Below, piece by piece: positions 34,190-42,671 of a stretch of 64,000 bases of DNA. Location of the stretch: positions 88,030 to 152,029 of the forward strand of contig UQBY01000003.1 in assembly GCA_900539375.1 (NCBI GenBank), written 5' to 3'. Numbering within the stretch: the first letter of the stretch is position 1; every line of letters starts with the position of its first letter. A program made the translations under genes and the position numbers. The notes under the pieces were generated by a model. The model was given only the letters and a program-made list of their open reading frames with translations. It ran no database searches and was not told the DNA's origin. This stretch comes from an uncultured Clostridium sp. Its GTDB lineage: Bacteria; Bacillota; Clostridia; Clostridiales; Clostridiaceae.

Positions 34190-34488
34190 TTCCCCCTTAA
34201 TAAATAAAAATAGACCTATACTTTATTTTGGGTTATAATGAAATTAAACCTTAAATAAAATACACGTCTTTGTGTAAGGTTTTGCTTACTAATAGGCACT
34301 AATGTTTTCTCAGTCTAAGGGAGTGACTGTAAACCAAAATACCAAAATACTCAAAGAGGATTAATAAACATTAGTGCCCTAAGTAAGCCTATATTAAAAT
34401 GAATGATAGCTGTGTATAATTAAACACTCCCTTAACGCGAAAAGGTGCTGTAGAATTTTAATAATTCTACAGCACCTTTGCTGTTTAT
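34190..34488 (-). ncRNA. Structured leader RNA of the Amt-PII gene (unclassified)
   Basis: About 300 nt between the predicted start near 34488 and the ATG. In transcript order: a 5' hairpin with a perfect 16-bp stem (34464-34479 with 34441-34456); the segment TAAGGGAGTG (34425-34434); a long stem GCTTACT plus GGGCACTAATGTTT (34382-34388, 34366-34379) with its partners at 34284-34290 and 34295-34307; and inside that stem a small hairpin CAGTC/GACTG with loop ACTCCCTTA (34311-34329) that is perfectly complementary to the earlier TAAGGGAGTG. It is not recognised as a known riboswitch class. Confidence 0.6.
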
Positions 34489-34494
34489 ACTTAT

Positions 34495-34523
34495 ATAATA
34501 TTCTAAATTTATTTGTTTGTCAA
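34495..34523 (-). promoter_or_regulatory. Promoter of the Amt-PII leader
   Basis: Minus strand TTGACA (34518-34523), 17 bases, TATTAT (34495-34500). Start expected near 34488, eight bases before the first leader hairpin. Confidence 0.85.
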
Positions 34524-34530
34524 TATATTT

Positions 34531-34632
34531 TTAGAAAAATACCTTAAAACTTTTATACAAAATATACACCAATATAATTCCTAAAGAAATCCATAATAAA
34601 GCTACAATGTATGATGATTTATTTTTCTTCAT
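34531..34632 (-). CDS. Small single-helix membrane protein (33 residues)
   Basis: Reads MKKNKSSYIVALLWISLG and ends in SFKVFF: a basic start, one membrane helix (about 8-27) and a basic tail. The ATG (34632) lies one base after the stop codon of the pyruvate-kinase-like gene, so translation could be coupled; no good ribosome site is seen directly upstream. Ends just before the amt promoter. Function unknown. Confidence 0.45.
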   Translation of the reverse strand: MKKNKSSYIVALLWISLGIILVYILYKSFKVFF

Positions 34633-34633
34633 A

Positions 34634-35650
34634 TTAAAATATTTTCATACTCCTATATTCACTAATTAGGCTATTTAAAAAGTCTACTGTACTTATTGGT
34701 ACTTTTCCAATAGAGGTTTCTCCTGCAAGAAGAAATCCATTTACTCCATTTTTTAAATGATTGAAAATACCTTCAACTTCTGATAAATTAGCTTCCTTTC
34801 CCTCTTTCATACTATTTAAAATATGAGTAGCTATAATAATATCTTTTCCTTTTGCAAGTTTAATTATTCTATCTTCATAAATAGGAACATAAGATATTGA
34901 ACTCTCTGGTATAAGGTCTCCTCTTCCTATTATTATTCCATCAGCTACTTCTAATATTTCTTTAATATTTTTTATTCCCTTTGGAGTTTCAATTTTAGCC
35001 CATATAATAGGTTTAAAATTAAAACTTTTTATATATTTTTTTAAATCAAATATATCCTCTTTTTTTTCTACAAAAGAGGCACTTATTATATCAACTTTAT
35101 TTTCTATAGCCCACTTTAAGTCTTTTTTATCCTTTAATGATAACCCCAAACCATCTCTTTTAAAGCCCTTTATATTACATCCTTTTTCAGCTCTTACTAT
35201 TCCACCTTTAATAGCTTCTGCTAATATTCCTGAAGAATTTTTATCTAATATTTTAAATTTCATTGTGTTATCCTTCATTGTTATTTCTTCAATATTATTA
35301 TTAATTAAAAACTCATTATTTAAATTTAATGGAATAACTTTATTACTATTAAAAGCTCCATTTTGCCCTTCTTTTTTATAAATATCCTCTCCACAAAATA
35401 AAACTTTTTCTTTATTATAAACTTTTAAAACATATATAAGCTTAGATGATACTCTTATTTTCCTTCCTGAAAGGTCTTGAAGTATATGTATATTTTCATC
35501 AGTTTCTTTTGCTATCTTTATTATTTCTAAAAATTCCTCATAATTGCCATGAGAAAAATTTAGCCTAAGAACATTAGCTCCTGATTTTATTATTTCTTTA
35601 ATAACTCTCTTTTCTTTAGTGCTTGGTCCTACAGTTGCTATTATATACAT
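34634..35650 (-). CDS. Pyruvate-kinase-like protein lacking the C-terminal domain
   Basis: A 338-residue protein with the pyruvate kinase barrel: IATVGPSTKEKRVI, NVLRLNFSHG, LQDLSGRKIRV, a short B-domain-like segment, WAKIETPKGIKNI (catalytic Lys/metal Glu) and GRGDLIPE (normally ARGDLGxE), then ATHILNSM and LAGETSIGKVP. The allosteric C-terminal domain of about 130 residues is missing, as is the usual second catalytic threonine context (ATQMLESM). It is probably a paralogue with altered activity rather than the glycolytic enzyme. Confidence 0.78.
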   Translation of the reverse strand: MYIIATVGPSTKEKRVIKEIIKSGANVLRLNFSHGNYEEFLEIIKIAKETDENIHILQDLSGRKIRVSSKLIYVLKVYNKEKVLFCGEDIYKKEGQNGAFNSNKVIPLNLNNEFLINNNIEEITMKDNTMKFKILDKNSSGILAEAIKGGIVRAEKGCNIKGFKRDGLGLSLKDKKDLKWAIENKVDIISASFVEKKEDIFDLKKYIKSFNFKPIIWAKIETPKGIKNIKEILEVADGIIIGRGDLIPESSISYVPIYEDRIIKLAKGKDIIIATHILNSMKEGKEANLSEVEGIFNHLKNGVNGFLLAGETSIGKVPISTVDFLNSLISEYRSMKIF

Positions 35651-35772
35651 AAAATCCCCCTTTTATTTTCTCTATATTTAATCTATTAATAAAACTCTTT
35701 AAATATACTTTAGTTCTAAATAATATTTATATTTAATAAACTTTTACTATACTTCATATTAGGAGTGACTTT

Positions 35773-36261
35773 ATGAAATTAAAAAAATTAATTACACCTT
35801 TAATATTTTCTTTATTTCTTACTAGTTGTAGTTTTAATGAGCCTAAATATATAAACCTTAAGAAAAAGGAAAGTATAAATTACTATTCTAATGAAGTCTA
35901 TTTTAAAATTTTAAATAATGAAAAATATACTTTAACTATGTTTGATACAGATGTTTCAAAAAATACAACTATTGATGAAGAAGAACAGGTTATAATTGAA
36001 AATTTTTTAAGTTCTTTAACTTCCTCTAACTATTTAAAAAAGAGTGATGATATTTTAAATAAAGAAGCTTTTCATCTTATAATTAAATTTAATGATAATA
36101 GCACCTATGTATTTAATATTTATGATGAAAATTTAGTTACTATATATCCTTGGGATGGAGTATTTTCTGAAGATATTATAACCTCTGATAATGTGCCTTT
36201 AAGATACAACCTATATGATTTTTGTACTCATATAAAAAATAGAGCTAAACTTTCAGGTTAA
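35773..36261 (+). CDS. Predicted lipoprotein, unknown function
   Basis: A 162-residue protein with a lipoprotein signal: MKLKKLITPLIFSLFLTSC, cysteine 19 being the lipid anchor. The mature part is polar with alternating strands (YTLTMFDTDVSKN, HLIIKFNDNSTYVFNIYD); I do not recognise the fold. ATG follows TTAGGAG. Single gene with its own terminator. Confidence 0.75.
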   Translation: MKLKKLITPLIFSLFLTSCSFNEPKYINLKKKESINYYSNEVYFKILNNEKYTLTMFDTDVSKNTTIDEEEQVIIENFLSSLTSSNYLKKSDDILNKEAFHLIIKFNDNSTYVFNIYDENLVTIYPWDGVFSEDIITSDNVPLRYNLYDFCTHIKNRAKLSG

Positions 36262-36263
36262 AT

Positions 36264-36301
36264 AAAAAGTAGAGTGAATATTTCTAATCACTCTACTTTT
36301 T
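36264..36301. terminator. Bidirectional terminator between the lipoprotein and folBK
   Basis: AAAAAGTAGAGTGA (36264-36277) and TCACTCTACTTTTT (36288-36301), perfect 14-bp stem. Confidence 0.9.
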
Positions 36302-36312
36302 TAAATTTTATT

Positions 36313-37125
36313 CTATTTAACTTCTTCTAAAAGTCTAAATACTCTCTTATTTAATAAAGGATGTACTTTATTTGGACATAACTCACTTAAAGGTTTTAAT
36401 ACAAAATATCTTTCTTCCATTCTTGGATGAGGTAAAATAAGTTCTTCATCTTCTAATATTAAATTATCATAAAAAACTATATCTATATCAATTATTCTAG
36501 GTCCCCATCTTAACTCTCTTACTCTCTTCATTTCATTTTCAATATTTAATAGCTTTTTTAATAAATCCTTTGGTGATAATAGAGTTTTTATTTTTAATGC
36601 CCCATTTAAAAATTCATCCTGTTCTAAGTATCCCCAAGGTTCTGTAACTATAAATGAAGATACCTTTTCTATTTTTGTATTTTCTAAATTTTTTATAAAA
36701 GATATGGCTTCATTAAGATTTTTTTCTTTATCTCCCATATTACTTCCTATTGAAAGATAAGCTTCATGCCAACTTCTTTCAATTTCAATAGCTGCATAAT
36801 CTAAATGCCTTCCTATAGGAGCCCAAGGTTTTTTTAATGTAACTTTTACACTTTCAACTATTGGATAATTAATTAAAGTATATTCTGCTACCTTTTCAGC
36901 TGCAGTTTCAATTAAGTCATAAGAAGTTTTTGTAAATTCTTTTTCTATTCCATGACAAAGTTCACCATAGTGAACACTTTTAGTTAAATCTCCAGTTTTC
37001 CCTGCCTCTTCTAAACTTAAAGTTAATTCTAAGTCTAAAATAAACTTTTGTCCTAAAGTTTTCTCTTCTTGAAATACTCCATGATTTGCAAATATTTCAA
37101 CATTTTTTAAATATATTTTATCCAT
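36313..37125 (-). CDS. folBK: Bifunctional dihydroneopterin aldolase / HPPK
   Basis: A 270-residue fusion. Residues 1-115 are FolB (NVEIFANHGVFQEEKTLGQKF, the conserved Tyr and Lys in DLIETAAEKVA and VTLKKPWAPIG). Residues about 120-270 are FolK (YLSIGSNMGDKEKNL, RWGPRIIDIDIVFYD, LPHPRMEERYFVL). Together they turn dihydroneopterin into 6-hydroxymethyl-dihydropterin pyrophosphate, the substrate of FolP. Last gene of the folate operon, 8 bases after folP. Confidence 0.95.
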   Translation of the reverse strand: MDKIYLKNVEIFANHGVFQEEKTLGQKFILDLELTLSLEEAGKTGDLTKSVHYGELCHGIEKEFTKTSYDLIETAAEKVAEYTLINYPIVESVKVTLKKPWAPIGRHLDYAAIEIERSWHEAYLSIGSNMGDKEKNLNEAISFIKNLENTKIEKVSSFIVTEPWGYLEQDEFLNGALKIKTLLSPKDLLKKLLNIENEMKRVRELRWGPRIIDIDIVFYDNLILEDEELILPHPRMEERYFVLKPLSELCPNKVHPLLNKRVFRLLEEVK

Positions 37126-37133
37126 AAATCCCT

Positions 37134-37943
37134 CTATTTAGCTGACAATATTTTATCTGTCATAACTGCCGCTCTTTTATTTTCTAATACATCATGAACT
37201 CTTATAAATTCACAACCTTTCATTATTCCAATTACTGTTGTTGCAACTGTTCCTTCAACTCTTTTATCTACTGGTAAATCTAATGTATTTCCTATCATTG
37301 ATTTTCTTGATGTACCTAAAAGTATTGGAAGTTCTAATCTCTTTATAACATCAAGATTATTCATAACAATTAAATTTTCTTCATAAGTTTTAGCAAAACC
37401 TATTCCTGGGTCTAAGATAATATTTTCTCTCTTTACTCCAGCTTCCATTGCTATGTCTATACTTTCTATAAGGTCACTCATAACATCCTTCATTAAATTC
37501 TTATAAGGTATATTTTCTCTATTATGCATTAATATGCAAGGGACTTCATATTTTGCAGCAACCTTTGCCATATCTTTATCCTTTTTAAATCCCCATACAT
37601 CATTAATTAAATCTGCACCAGCTTTTATTGCTTCCTCTGCTGTTTTTGCCTTATATGTATCTATAGATATTGGAACATCAAACTTTTCTTTTATTGCTTT
37701 TATTATTGGCACAACTCTCTTTATTTCCTCATCTGCTTCAACAACTTGGAAATTAGGTCTTGTAGATTCTCCACCTATATCAATTATGTCTGCACCATCT
37801 TTTATCATTTCTTCTACTCTCTTTATTGCTAATTCAAGTTCATTAAACTTTCCTCCATCTGAAAAAGAATCTGGAGTAACATTTAATATACCCATAATAT
37901 AAGTTCTTTCACCTAAAACAAATTCCTTGTTACCAATTTTCAT
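37134..37943 (-). CDS. folP: Dihydropteroate synthase
   Basis: A 269-residue TIM barrel with both family signatures: GILNVTPDSFSDGGKF and DIIDIGGESTRP, plus DPGIGFAKT and LLGTSRKS. It joins p-aminobenzoate to the pterin pyrophosphate; the target of sulfonamides. It sits between the HD-domain gene and folBK and immediately downstream of the genes that make p-aminobenzoate. Confidence 0.96.
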   Translation of the reverse strand: MKIGNKEFVLGERTYIMGILNVTPDSFSDGGKFNELELAIKRVEEMIKDGADIIDIGGESTRPNFQVVEADEEIKRVVPIIKAIKEKFDVPISIDTYKAKTAEEAIKAGADLINDVWGFKKDKDMAKVAAKYEVPCILMHNRENIPYKNLMKDVMSDLIESIDIAMEAGVKRENIILDPGIGFAKTYEENLIVMNNLDVIKRLELPILLGTSRKSMIGNTLDLPVDKRVEGTVATTVIGIMKGCEFIRVHDVLENKRAAVMTDKILSAK

Positions 37944-37963
37944 TTTTAATGCCCTCTTTCTTA

Positions 37964-38437
37964 TTAAAATTTTATAGTGTAATTTTTTTTATTTTCATCC
38001 CAATAACATTTTTCTTTTCCTTTGCAATTAAAGCAATTTCTTGAAAGTTTATCACTTGTATATATTAATTTTGAAAGTTCATCTTCTGAATCCTTTCTGT
38101 GATTTTTAATAGCCTTTAATATTTCTTTTTTTTCTTCCTCTGAAAAATTTGTACTTTCTAATATCTCCTTTGAAAGAATTACACTTCCTTCATGATGAGG
38201 TGTTCCTTTTTCATATTCTAAAACTCTACCAATATCATGAAGAAGAGCTATAGCATATATAACTTCTTTAGAATATTTCATATTATTTTCTAATACCTGT
38301 ATATAAGATATTCTTGCTACATCTAAAAAATGTTCTATTGTATGTTTACAAAAAATCCTTTCTTTTTCAAAGACTTCAATTTTTCTTACATATTCTAAGT
38401 ATTTAGGATTACTTGTAATAATATCTATATTATTCAT
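37964..38437 (-). CDS. HD-domain hydrolase embedded in the folate operon
   Basis: A 157-residue HD protein: first histidine near KHTIEHFLDVARIS, the HD pair in IALLHDIGRV, then HHEGS and a late Asp in LIYTSDKLSRN, giving the H..HD..D metal set. A CFNCKGKEKC cluster near the C-terminus could bind zinc or iron. It is packed between pabC (2 bases) and folP. Conserved position suggests a folate step, possibly dephosphorylation of dihydroneopterin triphosphate, for which no Nudix FolQ is seen here. That assignment is inference. Confidence 0.72.
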   Translation of the reverse strand: MNNIDIITSNPKYLEYVRKIEVFEKERIFCKHTIEHFLDVARISYIQVLENNMKYSKEVIYAIALLHDIGRVLEYEKGTPHHEGSVILSKEILESTNFSEEEKKEILKAIKNHRKDSEDELSKLIYTSDKLSRNCFNCKGKEKCYWDENKKNYTIKF

Positions 38438-38439
38438 CC

Positions 38440-39198
38440 TTAGCTGTTAGCTCCTTCCTGTTTTTCTATTTCCATTTTATATGCTTTTTCAACACTTTTT
38501 ATTATATCACTATTTTTATAATTTTTATCTTCAAATCTATTAACTTTCATTATTCCCATTAAACTATTTGTAAGAAATATTTCATCTGCATTTTTTATAT
38601 CCTCTAAAGTTAGTTCTGTTTCTATTACACTAAAGGTTTTAACTACCCACATTCTTATTATTCCATTTAACAGACCACAGCTTATCTTTGGAGTATAAAT
38701 TTTATTATTTTTTACAATAAATATATTAGCACAACTTGTTTCTGTTACATATCCTTTTTCATTTAAAAATAAAGTATCTTTAAAGCCCTCTTTATTAGCT
38801 TTATTTTTTTCAATTATATTTTCTATATAATTTGTTGATTTAACATAAGAAAGTAATGATGTACTATTTCTTATTACCTTTGATAGTTTTAAACTACTTC
38901 CTCTTATATAATCTTCTTTTTTATAAGGTATCTCCCTTTCTGTTATTATAATATTTTTAGGAGTTACTAAAACTTTTACTCCTTTGTTTTTTGTAAAATT
39001 AAGTGAAATATAATCTAAAAGCATTTCTTCTTCTAATTCCTCTAAGCCAAGCTTTTCCATTCCACTTTTTAATCTTTCTATATGCTCTTTTAAAAATATA
39101 GGTTTTTCTAAAAAAAGTATTGTTTCAAAAACTCCTTTTCCAAAGAAAATCCCTTCATCTAAAATAGCTTCTCCTTGTTTATATATAATTCTTCTCAT
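38440..39198 (-). CDS. pabC: Aminodeoxychorismate lyase (PabC), class IV PLP enzyme
   Basis: A 252-residue fold-type IV aminotransferase-like protein: GVFETILFLEKPIFLKEHIERL, a lysine in YVKSTNYIEN that fits the PLP Schiff base position, and VTETSCANIFIVKNNKIYTP followed by GLLNGIIRMWV. It releases pyruvate from aminodeoxychorismate, giving p-aminobenzoate. Position directly after pabAB supports lyase rather than D-amino acid transaminase. Confidence 0.9.
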   Translation of the reverse strand: MRRIIYKQGEAILDEGIFFGKGVFETILFLEKPIFLKEHIERLKSGMEKLGLEELEEEMLLDYISLNFTKNKGVKVLVTPKNIIITEREIPYKKEDYIRGSSLKLSKVIRNSTSLLSYVKSTNYIENIIEKNKANKEGFKDTLFLNEKGYVTETSCANIFIVKNNKIYTPKISCGLLNGIIRMWVVKTFSVIETELTLEDIKNADEIFLTNSLMGIMKVNRFEDKNYKNSDIIKSVEKAYKMEIEKQEGANS

Positions 39199-39200
39199 TT

Positions 39201-40550
39201 TTATAACACCCTAATTAAAGCCTTTCCTTTATCTATTGTTTCAAACCACTCATCCTCTTCTTTAGAGTCATAAGTAATTCCTCCTCCTACTCCAAAATAG
39301 GCTTTATTATCTTTTTTAATTATTGTTCTTATAACTATATTAAAATCACAATTTCCTCTTAAATCAAAATATCCTATAGAGCCTGTATATAAATTTCTTC
39401 TTAATCCTTCAAGTTCTTCAATTATCTCCATAGCTCTTATTTTAGGAGCTCCTGTTATGGAGCCTCCTGGGAAACATTCTCTTATACATTTTACAGCAGA
39501 TACTCCCTCTTCTAATTCTCCTTCTATAGTAGAAACAAGGTGAAACACTGTTGCATATTCTTCTATTTTAAAAAGTTCTGTAACCTTAACTGAATTAGGC
39601 TTACATACCTTACTTAAATCATTTCTTTCTAAATCTACAATCATTAAAAGTTCTGCTTTATCTTTTTCTGAATTTTCAAGAGCTTTTCTATTTTCCATAT
39701 CCTCTAAGAAATTTTTTCCTCTTGGTCTTGTTCCTTTTATAGGTCTTGTATGTACCATTTTATCTTTTACATATAAAAATCTTTCTGGTGAAGAGCTTAT
39801 AACTTGAAAATCATTAAAGTTCATAAAGACTGAAAAAGGAGCTTTATTTATACTTCTAAGTTTTTCATAAATAGAAAAAGATTCTTCTTTATTATAACAC
39901 CATATTTGCCTTGTCATATTTGCTATATAAACATCACCATTTCTTATATATTCTTTAAGGCTTAAAATTGCTTTTTCATAGCTTTCCTTTTCAAAATTAG
40001 AAGTAAATTTATTACTACTTTCTGTTACCTTTACTTCTAAATCTTCCTTATAATTTTTTAATTTTTCTTCAATATCTTCTATTTCTTCTCCCATTCCTAA
40101 AGAAGAAATATATGTTTTTTTATTTTGAATATCAAATATTATAAGATTATTATAAAAATTAAATATAGCATCTGGTATTTCTATTTCTTTTTTAGCTGTC
40201 TTTGGAAGTACTTCTAGTTTCCTTCCTGTATCATAGGAAAAATACCCTATAGCACCTGATACAAAGGGAATATTACTCTCATAGTTAATCTTATACTTAT
40301 TTATAAGATTATCTAAGGCTATAAAGGGGTCTTTTTCTTTTATCTCCTTTCCATTTACATATGAAATATTATCTTTATATGTAAAGTTTAAAAAAGGATT
40401 TAGTCCTATAAAAGAAAACTTTGATAAATTTTTATCTTCCTTTGAACTATCTAAAAAAACAGTGTCTTTTTCATCTTTAAATATTTTATATACATAAAAT
40501 GGATTAAAATTATTTTTTAATTCTTTTATTTTAAAGTTTATTTCTCTCAA
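39201..40550 (-). CDS. pabB: Aminodeoxychorismate synthase component I
   Basis: A 449-residue chorismate-utilising enzyme: SFIGLNPFL at the N-terminus, IPFVSGAIGYFSYDTGR, RPIKGTRPRG (where PabB-type enzymes have the lysine of PIKGT), DLERNDLSKVC, and GSITGAPKIRAMEII. Uses ammonia from PabA to aminate chorismate. The start overlaps pabA by 20 bases. Confidence 0.93.
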   Translation of the reverse strand: MREINFKIKELKNNFNPFYVYKIFKDEKDTVFLDSSKEDKNLSKFSFIGLNPFLNFTYKDNISYVNGKEIKEKDPFIALDNLINKYKINYESNIPFVSGAIGYFSYDTGRKLEVLPKTAKKEIEIPDAIFNFYNNLIIFDIQNKKTYISSLGMGEEIEDIEEKLKNYKEDLEVKVTESSNKFTSNFEKESYEKAILSLKEYIRNGDVYIANMTRQIWCYNKEESFSIYEKLRSINKAPFSVFMNFNDFQVISSSPERFLYVKDKMVHTRPIKGTRPRGKNFLEDMENRKALENSEKDKAELLMIVDLERNDLSKVCKPNSVKVTELFKIEEYATVFHLVSTIEGELEEGVSAVKCIRECFPGGSITGAPKIRAMEIIEELEGLRRNLYTGSIGYFDLRGNCDFNIVIRTIIKKDNKAYFGVGGGITYDSKEEDEWFETIDKGKALIRVL

Positions 40551-41121
40551 AATTTTTACACTCCATAATAAAATTATTTAAAAGCTTATGGCCTTCTTCT
40601 GTAAGTTCTGCTTCTGGATGAAACTGAACTCCATATATAGGATAATTTCTATGTTCTATTCCCATTATTACTTTATCCTTTGTTTCTGCTGTTATTTCTA
40701 TTTCTTTTGGCAAGGTTTCTCTATCTATAATAAGAGAATGGTATCTTGTAACCTTTAAAGGATTTTTTAAATTTTTAAATATTCCTTTATTATTATGATA
40801 AACTTCACTTACTTTTCCATGTATAGGATAATCTCCTTTTATTATTTTTCCTTTAAATGAATATCCTATACATTGATGACCTAAACATATTCCAAGTATA
40901 GGTAGTTTTCCTTTAAATTCATTTATTATATCTAAACATATTCCTGCTTTTGTAGGGTCTTTAGGTCCTGGAGATATTATTATTCCTTCAATATTTTTCT
41001 TCTTTATCTCTTCTATAGTTATCTTATCATTTCTATAAACTAATATTTCTTCATCTAATTCTTTAATATATCTTACTAGATTATAAACAAATGAATCATA
41101 ATTATCTATCATTAATAACAT
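40531..41121 (-). CDS. pabA: Aminodeoxychorismate synthase glutamine amidotransferase
   Basis: A 196-residue class I amidotransferase: nucleophile in GICLGHQCIGYSF, SPGPKDPTKAGI oxyanion strand, and the HPEAELTEEG His/Glu pair. Supplies ammonia to PabB. Could serve anthranilate synthase elsewhere, but the neighbours indicate folate. First visible gene of the operon; GTP cyclohydrolase (folE) is not in the window. Confidence 0.93.
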   Translation of the reverse strand: MLLMIDNYDSFVYNLVRYIKELDEEILVYRNDKITIEEIKKKNIEGIIISPGPKDPTKAGICLDIINEFKGKLPILGICLGHQCIGYSFKGKIIKGDYPIHGKVSEVYHNNKGIFKNLKNPLKVTRYHSLIIDRETLPKEIEITAETKDKVIMGIEHRNYPIYGVQFHPEAELTEEGHKLLNNFIMECKNFERNKL

Positions 41122-41347
41122 AAATTTTCTCCTTAAGTTTCTTTAAGCCTTTTTCTTTAATTTTTATAAAATTTACTATAAAATAAAAAACATAAATATT
41201 ATTTTAAAATAAAATTGTATATTATAAAAATAACAAATTAAATTATAACATATTTACATATTGAAAGGAGGTTTTATATAGTCATTTAAAATATACTCAA
41301 ACATAATCAAGTGTAATATAACATAATTGAGATAATTATGTTTTTGT

Positions 41348-41410
41348 AAAAATTATAAACCTAAAGAATTTGCAGAACTTTTAAATATATTTGTATTAAC
41401 ATTAGAAAGA
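41348..41410 (+). pseudogene. Remnant of IS607-type resolvase TnpA (N-terminal HTH)
   Basis: Frame reads KNYKPKEFAELLN..VLTLER then TAA. This matches the start of the MerR-like helix-turn-helix of IS607 serine resolvases (YKPKEFAELLGVSVKTLQRW). No start codon, no catalytic serine domain: a large internal deletion has removed the rest. Confidence 0.65.
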
Positions 41411-41498
41411 TAATGCTAGAAAAACTTTTGAATAATATTAAAATTATATGTAAATAATAATTTTAAGTAAAAATGTAATTAAGGAGAACATAAAAGTT

Positions 41499-42671
41499 TT
41501 GAAAAGGGCATATAAAACAGAAATAAAACCAACAAAAAAACAAATTCAAAAAATTAATCAATCTATTGGTATATGTAGATGGCTTTACAATTCATATATC
41601 GCCAAAAATAAGGAATTGTATGAGTTATATAAACAAGACTTAATTCCTAAAGAAAAAGCATTTATGTCTGCTAATGATTTTGATAAGTATATTAACAATG
41701 AAATTAAAGTATTAGAAGAATATAAATGCATAAATAATTGTGGAGCTAAAGCAAGAAAAAAAGCTATACAAAATGCTGAAACTGCTTACAAAAGATTTTT
41801 TAATGGGCAAAGTAAGTTTCCAAGATTTAAAAAGAAAAATAAATCTGATGTGAAAGTATATTTTCCCAAGAATAATAAAGGTGACTTTAAAATAGAACGT
41901 CATAGAATAATGATACCTACATTAAAAAATGTAAGATTAAAAGAATATGGATATATAAAAGTAGGTGCAAAAGTTATTAGTGGAACAGTATCTAAAAAAG
42001 CTGATAGATATTATGTATCAGTTGTTATTGATGTTCATATGCCCATTGTTTCTAAAAATACAAATGAAGGAATAGGTATAGATTTAGGTTTAAAGGATTT
42101 TGCAATATGTTCAAATGGTGAAAAATATAAAAATATAAATAAAACAGAAAAAATAAGAAAAATAGAAAAGAAATTAAAAAGAGAGAAGAAAAAACTCTCA
42201 AAAAAATATGAAAATTTAAAAAAGAAAGGAGTAACTGCTACTAAATCAAATATAAAAAAACAAATAGTTAAGGTACAAAAACTTCATCATAAATTAGACA
42301 ATATAAGAACTGATTATGTTAACAAAACAATTTCAAATATAATAAACCAAAAACCAAAGTTTATTACTATTGAAGATTTAAATGTAAAAGGAATGATGAA
42401 GAATAAACATTTATCTAAAGCAGTAACTAATCAAAAATTTTATGAATTTAGAAGTAAATTAACAAATAAGTGCAATGCTTTAGGAATTGAATTAAGAATT
42501 GTAGATAGATTTTATCCTTCAAGTAAACTATGCCACTTATGTGGTTCTATGAAAAAAGACTTAAAATTAAAAGATAGAATTTATAAATGTAATTGTGGAT
42601 ATATTGAAGATAGAGATTATAATGCAAGTCTTAATTTAAGAGATTGTTTAACTTATAAAATAGCACAATAA
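41499..42671 (+). CDS. tnpB: RNA-guided endonuclease TnpB
   Basis: A 390-residue TnpB: N-terminal RAYKTEIKPTKKQIQ, OrfB helix with RFFNGQSKFPRFK, and a RuvC nuclease split into GIDLGLKDFAI (Asp), ITIEDLNVKGM (Glu) and DRDYNASLNL (Asp). A zinc ribbon CHLCG...CNCG lies between the last two. All catalytic residues are present, so it may be active. Start is TTG at 41499 after AAGGAG. TnpB proteins use an RNA from the element's right end to cut the empty donor site. Confidence 0.93.
   Translation: MKRAYKTEIKPTKKQIQKINQSIGICRWLYNSYIAKNKELYELYKQDLIPKEKAFMSANDFDKYINNEIKVLEEYKCINNCGAKARKKAIQNAETAYKRFFNGQSKFPRFKKKNKSDVKVYFPKNNKGDFKIERHRIMIPTLKNVRLKEYGYIKVGAKVISGTVSKKADRYYVSVVIDVHMPIVSKNTNEGIGIDLGLKDFAICSNGEKYKNINKTEKIRKIEKKLKREKKKLSKKYENLKKKGVTATKSNIKKQIVKVQKLHHKLDNIRTDYVNKTISNIINQKPKFITIEDLNVKGMMKNKHLSKAVTNQKFYEFRSKLTNKCNALGIELRIVDRFYPSSKLCHLCGSMKKDLKLKDRIYKCNCGYIEDRDYNASLNLRDCLTYKIAQ

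Noticed and set aside
34441..34479. 16-bp hairpin as a terminator of the pyruvate-kinase-like gene
   Set aside because: A good promoter lies between that gene and the hairpin, and only four T follow; it is better explained as the 5' element of the amt leader, though a partial terminator role stays possible.
34190..34488. Amt leader as a glutamine riboswitch or ANTAR target
   Set aside because: The conserved glutamine-riboswitch core and the two small hexaloop hairpins of ANTAR targets are not seen; kept as unclassified.
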